Below are positions 61,790-64,000 of a DNA stretch of 64,000 bases, piece after piece; the first letter of the stretch is position 1, and every line of letters starts with the position of its first letter. Where the stretch lies: the NCBI GenBank assembly GCA_014695255.1, contig JACJNX010000075.1:1-64000 (forward strand), read 5' to 3'. Under the pieces are notes generated by a model that ran no database searches, had not been told where the DNA came from, and saw nothing but the letters and a program-made list of their open reading frames with translations. This DNA comes from Cyanobacteria bacterium FACHB-63 (lineage in GTDB: Bacteria; Cyanobacteriota; Cyanobacteriia; Leptolyngbyales; Leptolyngbyaceae). Position numbers and translations under genes: made by a program.

Positions 61790-62782
61790 ATGCGATCCCT
61801 CACTGCCGAACTGTTTCCTGTCCTCTACTCTACACTCGATCCAAGGGCGATCGTGGCAAGGATTTTATCGTGCTACGACATTGGAACGGTGAGAAACTGC
61901 CAGTTTTGGTGTCGGGGATTGAGCGATGTTTATCTGATCGAAACCAATCGCGCTGCGTATGTTTTAAGAATTTCACATTGGGACTGGCGTTCTCAAGCCG
62001 ATATCGATTTTGAATTATCCCTGCTGAATTTTCTACATCAGCGCGGTTTACCTGTGGCCTATCCTCTAGAAACAGAGGCGGGCAAACTCTCGATCACTAT
62101 TCCTGCGCCAGAGGGCGATCGTTATGCGGCTTTGTTTACGTATGCGCCCGGAGGTGTGCCGATTGGGGATCTGAGCATTCGGCAAGCCACAAGATTGGGT
62201 GAGACGCTGGCAAAAGTACATCAAGCAGGGCTAGAGTTTGACTGTGCATTTGATCGTAAGCCCTTGACGCTCGATTATTTGCTCGACGATTCTTGGAGTG
62301 AGATTTCGCCTTTTTTGCAGCTTGAGGATCAGGCTTATATCGAAGCGGCGATCGAGCAGATTAAGTTTGTACTGAAGGATTTTCCACGATCGGCACCTTA
62401 CTGGGGAATTTGTTGGGGCGATCCGCATAGTGGCAACACGCACTTTAACGAAGCAGATCAGCCGACTCTATTTGATTTTGATCAATGTGGCTTTGGTTGG
62501 AGAGCCTTTGAACTGGGCAAGTTTCGTCAAGTTGCGCTGAGTACGGGCATCAGTCGGCGAGTCAGAGAAGCTTTTCTGCAAGGATACCAATCGGTGTCTC
62601 CACTCAAAGCGTTTGAGTTTGAAGCGATTTCTGCATTTACACAAACTGCTCACATTTGGATGTGGGCAATTTGCTTAACTTACGCACTTCGCCACAATTA
62701 CAGCCGTTTAGACGAACAGTTTTTCCGCAAACGAGTTGAGCAATTGAAGCAACTCAAATCTCCGGATTGGCAAATGTTTTAA
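61790..62782 (+). CDS. Aminoglycoside-phosphotransferase-fold kinase
   Basis: This is a 330-residue protein-kinase-like enzyme. GICWGDPHSGNTHF is the Brenner motif with catalytic Asp, and TLFDFDQCGFGWRAFELGKF holds the metal Asp. N-terminal YLIETNRAAYVLRI gives the ATP-lobe Lys/Arg region. The subgroup is near homoserine/choline kinase and SrkA-like proteins, not resistance enzymes. The substrate is unknown. It stands alone. Confidence 0.87.
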   Translation: MRSLTAELFPVLYSTLDPRAIVARILSCYDIGTVRNCQFWCRGLSDVYLIETNRAAYVLRISHWDWRSQADIDFELSLLNFLHQRGLPVAYPLETEAGKLSITIPAPEGDRYAALFTYAPGGVPIGDLSIRQATRLGETLAKVHQAGLEFDCAFDRKPLTLDYLLDDSWSEISPFLQLEDQAYIEAAIEQIKFVLKDFPRSAPYWGICWGDPHSGNTHFNEADQPTLFDFDQCGFGWRAFELGKFRQVALSTGISRRVREAFLQGYQSVSPLKAFEFEAISAFTQTAHIWMWAICLTYALRHNYSRLDEQFFRKRVEQLKQLKSPDWQMF

Positions 62783-62796
62783 TCAAGCTCTCGCAA

Positions 62797-62830
62797 GCCG
62801 TAAGCGATCGAGCTTTACATCACTTACGGC
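62797..62830. other. Hairpin between convergent genes
   Basis: GCCGTAAG (62797-62804) pairs with CTTACGGC (62823-62830), between the kinase and glmM 3' ends. There is no clear T-run, so a terminator role is uncertain. Confidence 0.45.
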
Positions 62831-62845
62831 TACGGTTACATTCAC

Positions 62846-64000
62846 CTAGCTTAGATGCTTCTCTACCGTTAGATACCGTTGTACCGTCGAAATCAGTTGC
62901 TCTGTCCAGTAGGTTGCGAGTTCTGAATTTTCAGCTTCAACCATCACTCGAATCACAGGTTCAGTCCCGGATGCCCGTACCAGAACACGCCCTTGGTTGC
63001 CCATTGCCGCCTCAGCCTGAGCGATCGCATTCTGTACCGCCTGATTCTTATTCCAGTTCATCCGCAAGGCTCGATCTTCAACTCGTACATTCCGCAGGAG
63101 TTGCGGATAGGTTTTGAAACTGCGATCGACCAGTTCGGAGAGCGAAACGCCTGATTGCACAATCAAATTCGCTAAATGCAGTGCAGTTAATAATCCATCG
63201 CCACTGACGCTATGCTGAGGGCAAAGAATATGTCCAGATTGCTCACCGCCGAGAGCCGCGCCGCATTTCACCATTTCGGCATGAACGTACTGATCGCCTA
63301 CTGCCGCCCGGATCAATCGTCCGCCTAACTTCTCCCAGGCACGTTCAAACCCAAGATTTGACATCACCGTTGCGACGATCGTCGCCCCTGGAAGCTGACC
63401 CGCTGATAAAAGCTGCTGTCCCCACAAGTAGAGAATGTAATCTCCATCCACCGTGCGACCTTGAGAATCAACCGCCAAAACCCGATCGGCATCGCCATCA
63501 AAAGCAAATCCCACATCCGCAGATTGTTCGATCACCGCCGCTTTTAGCAGATTCAAGTGCGTTGAGCCGCAGTTTACATTAATGCGATCGCCGTCCGGAG
63601 TTTCATGCAGCGCCAGCACTTCTGCCCCTAAAGCGCGAAACACATCGGTTGCCGATCGCGTTGCTGCACCCCAAGCTAAATCTAAGACAACGCGCAATCC
63701 TGTTAACGGTTGCTCAGACTCCGCGACTAAAGGGGTTTGAATCGCGTCAATGTAATGGTTAACCAACTCTGGACGATGAAAATGCTGTCCCCACTGCTGG
63801 GAAATCGTCGCAATTTTGCCTTCACCCCGCAATCCAGCTTCGATTTGCTGTTGGAGTTCTAGCGCCAACTTCGAGCCATCGGAATTGAAGAATTTAATCC
63901 CGTTATCTTCGGGCGGATTGTGGCTGGCAGAAATCATCACGCCGCCGATCGCTTCGCTATGATGCGTCAAATGTGCCACTACCGGAGTTGGACACAAGCC
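62846..64000 (-). CDS. glmM: Phosphoglucosamine mutase, 5' part outside window
   Basis: The frame runs off the window edge, so the N-terminal ~80 residues are missing. The enzyme interconverts glucosamine 6- and 1-phosphate for peptidoglycan and LPS precursors. The active-site Ser lies in [13 protein letters not shown], metal residues in [14 protein letters not shown], sugar contact in [10 protein letters not shown] and phosphate contact in [12 protein letters not shown]. The visible frame begins GLCPTPVV, an internal family motif, which confirms the truncation is only by the window. Confidence 0.94.
   Translation of the reverse strand, partial: GLCPTPVVAHLTHHSEAIGGVMISASHNPPEDNGIKFFNSDGSKLALELQQQIEAGLRGEGKIATISQQWGQHFHRPELVNHYIDAIQTPLVAESEQPLTGLRVVLDLAWGAATRSATDVFRALGAEVLALHETPDGDRINVNCGSTHLNLLKAAVIEQSADVGFAFDGDADRVLAVDSQGRTVDGDYILYLWGQQLLSAGQLPGATIVATVMSNLGFERAWEKLGGRLIRAAVGDQYVHAEMVKCGAALGGEQSGHILCPQHSVSGDGLLTALHLANLIVQSGVSLSELVDRSFKTYPQLLRNVRVEDRALRMNWNKNQAVQNAIAQAEAAMGNQGRVLVRASGTEPVIRVMVEAENSELATYWTEQLISTVQRYLTVEKHLS

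Overview
The window is chromosomal DNA of a cyanobacterium. Direct signs are the 3' end of psbD (photosystem II D2), petN (cytochrome b6f), a high-light-inducible protein, an SLH-type porin, a biliverdin reductase homologue, and very frequent GCGATCGC (HIP1) octamers. Gene content and GC balance suggest a Leptolyngbya-like lineage, but that placement is inference. I saw no rRNA, tRNA, CRISPR array, intact insertion sequence or prophage.

Layout. 1-4.3 kb: psbD end, a 23-residue small ORF in its own promoter-to-terminator unit, an iron-uptake-type porin, DUF2795, Hlip and STAS genes. 4.3-8.8 kb (minus): smpB, uvrA and an epoxide-hydrolase-like gene overlapping uvrA. 8.8-13.1 kb: two ammonium transporters, a perfect NtcA box before the second, then two tiny minus-strand genes missed by a normal length cutoff: petN (29 aa) and a 51-aa membrane protein. 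13.1-17.1 kb: membrane and NAD-binding proteins, then secY-adk, detached from the ribosomal protein cluster that usually surrounds them. 17.2-21.8 kb: amidohydrolase, LLM-type flavin monooxygenase and a carotenoid-desaturase-like FAD enzyme. 21.9-26.9 kb: two tandem paralogous coiled-coil proteins plus a KTSC protein, divergent from an XRE regulator, an IrrE-like protein with an altered HExxH motif, and a ribokinase. This is the best candidate for an undescribed system.

27-39 kb is a signalling region: a lone receiver, a SpoIID-like protein, a chemotaxis operon on the minus strand (cheA-cheW-mcp-cheB-cheR) and a divergent receiver-cheC-hybrid-kinase operon. CheA carries two CheW-like domains and no CheY-binding domain. 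39-46 kb: glgX, AI-2E family permease, DoxX, a region with structured repeats, and a hydrolase fused to a multi-pass membrane domain. 46-55.8 kb: phoX with a Pho-box-like repeat, a metallo-beta-lactamase-fold protein and a site-2-protease homologue that both appear to have lost catalytic ligands, then an ATPase, a hotdog thioesterase, map, der and an ECF-type transporter T component.

55.9-64 kb: a moeB-rhodanese/JAMM peptidase pair (sulfur-carrier chemistry), a MazF-type toxin-antitoxin pair, bvdR, a GAF hybrid kinase, an APH-family kinase and glmM, cut by the window edge. Structured repeats lie between convergent genes at 21.8 and 38.9 kb, with a 28-bp perfect palindrome at 55.9 kb. Most terminators are strong GC hairpins with T-runs. 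Start codons were moved where Shine-Dalgarno position or family length argued for it. All functional names rest on reading motifs by eye; no database search was run.
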